From contig JBGCED010000060.1 of assembly GCA_045106055.1 (NCBI GenBank), forward strand, positions 1 through 7,058: DNA of 7,058 nucleotides. Reading direction: 5' to 3'. Positions 6,867-7,058 of the stretch are shown in pieces; the first letter of the stretch is position 1; every line of letters starts with the position of its first letter. A program made the translations under genes and the position numbers. The stretch is from JBGCED01 sp045106055. Its GTDB lineage: Bacteria > Pseudomonadota > Alphaproteobacteria > CBDDJK01. The notes under the pieces were generated by a model. The model was given only the letters and a program-made list of their open reading frames with translations. It had not been told where the DNA came from and made no database searches.

Positions 6867-6923
6867 TTCCATATTATTTCAAAAGCCCATTAAAAATAGG
6901 CTTTTGGCGTTCAAACGCCACGC
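6867..6923. repeat. 57-bp direct repeat, copy 2
   Basis: This copy is perfectly identical to 6766-6822. Its hairpins are at 6880-6906 (8-bp stem) and 6905-6920 (7-bp stem). It begins 18 bp beyond the stop codon of the gene at the right edge, so read leftward it could act as a weak terminator for that gene: the stem ends in a four-T run, but the GC core is only three pairs. No start codon follows its GGAA, unlike copy 1. Confidence 0.95.
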
Positions 6924-6940
6924 CTAGATTGTGCCATATT

Positions 6941-7058
6941 TTAAGGGGTTTTGCGATTATTTTCTATTGCACCCTTGGTTGCGGTTAATTTTTGATCAGC
7001 ATAAAGCACCACATCCTTAATGACCAGCTTTTGAATGGCGCGGATCAATAATGCCATC
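6941..7058 (-). CDS. 3' end of an unidentified gene, cut by the right window edge
   Basis: Reading leftward from the window edge, 38 codons run open to a TAA at 6941-6943, ending in KGAIENNRKTP. The visible residues begin MALLIRAIQKLVIKDV; the first Met codon is at 7057, so this could in principle be a complete small protein, but a truncated longer gene is more likely. Codon choice looks like that of its neighbours. Alphaproteobacteria often carry an N-acetylmuramoyl-L-alanine amidase gene upstream of PBP1A, but I do not recognise an amidase C-terminus here. An alternative frame stops at 7017-7019, in which case the noncoding region before mrcA would be about 80 bp longer. No function is assigned. 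Confidence 0.4.
   Translation of the reverse strand, partial: MALLIRAIQKLVIKDVVLYADQKLTATKGAIENNRKTP

Noticed and set aside
6866..6906. Confident intrinsic terminator of the right-edge gene
   Set aside because: The stem has only three G-C pairs, a long 11-nt loop and a four-T tail, so it is mentioned only as a weak possibility.
6766..6923. CRISPR array
   Set aside because: There are only two 57-bp copies with one spacer that itself forms hairpins, and no cas genes; unit size and structure do not fit.
6934..6947. Partial third copy of the 57-bp repeat
   Set aside because: Only the seven bases CCATATT match the start of the repeat, well within chance in AT-rich DNA.

Overview
The window most likely comes from a moderate-GC alphaproteobacterium. 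The evidence is the style of the proteins: a bifunctional PBP1A of the alphaproteobacterial type, a CobC that opens with HGGDL and LSTGI motifs, a stand-alone CcdA, and GlmU. I cannot name the genus. All of the main genes look like ordinary chromosomal housekeeping genes. There is no phage, plasmid, transposase, tRNA, rRNA or CRISPR signal.

Layout: (1) Positions 1-1289 or 1-1301, minus strand, hold glmU, which is cut by the left edge and lacks its extreme C-terminus. (2) Positions 1302-1402 form a divergent intergenic region with a plausible glmU promoter and a strong but out-of-frame ribosome binding site facing right. (3) Positions 1403/1415-2317, plus strand, encode an EamA/DMT-family inner-membrane transporter, followed after 4 bp by cobC (2322-3320), a PLP-dependent threonine-phosphate decarboxylase for cobalamin biosynthesis. 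These two probably form an operon. (4) After a 15-bp convergent gap, ccdA (3336-4091, minus) encodes a six-helix thiol/electron transporter for cytochrome c maturation. (5) Positions 4092-4234 hold a degenerate three-unit ~29-bp tandem hairpin repeat that runs into the mrcA stop codon. (6) Positions 4235-6760, minus, hold mrcA/ponA (PBP1A). (7) Positions 6761-6940 hold an unusual structured region: a perfect 57-bp direct repeat in two copies, each folding into two hairpins, separated by two more back-to-back perfect hairpins. (8) At the right edge, minus strand, is the 3' end of an unidentified gene.

Functionally, glmU (UDP-GlcNAc synthesis) and mrcA (glycan polymerisation and cross-linking) both serve peptidoglycan assembly, ccdA serves periplasmic thiol reduction, and cobC serves the B12 nucleotide-loop arm. 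The parts most worth a second look are noncoding: the two unrelated hairpin arrays flanking mrcA, one of which supplies its Shine-Dalgarno sequence and the other its stop codon, and the frame conflict at the start of the transporter gene. I found no convincing new multi-gene system.
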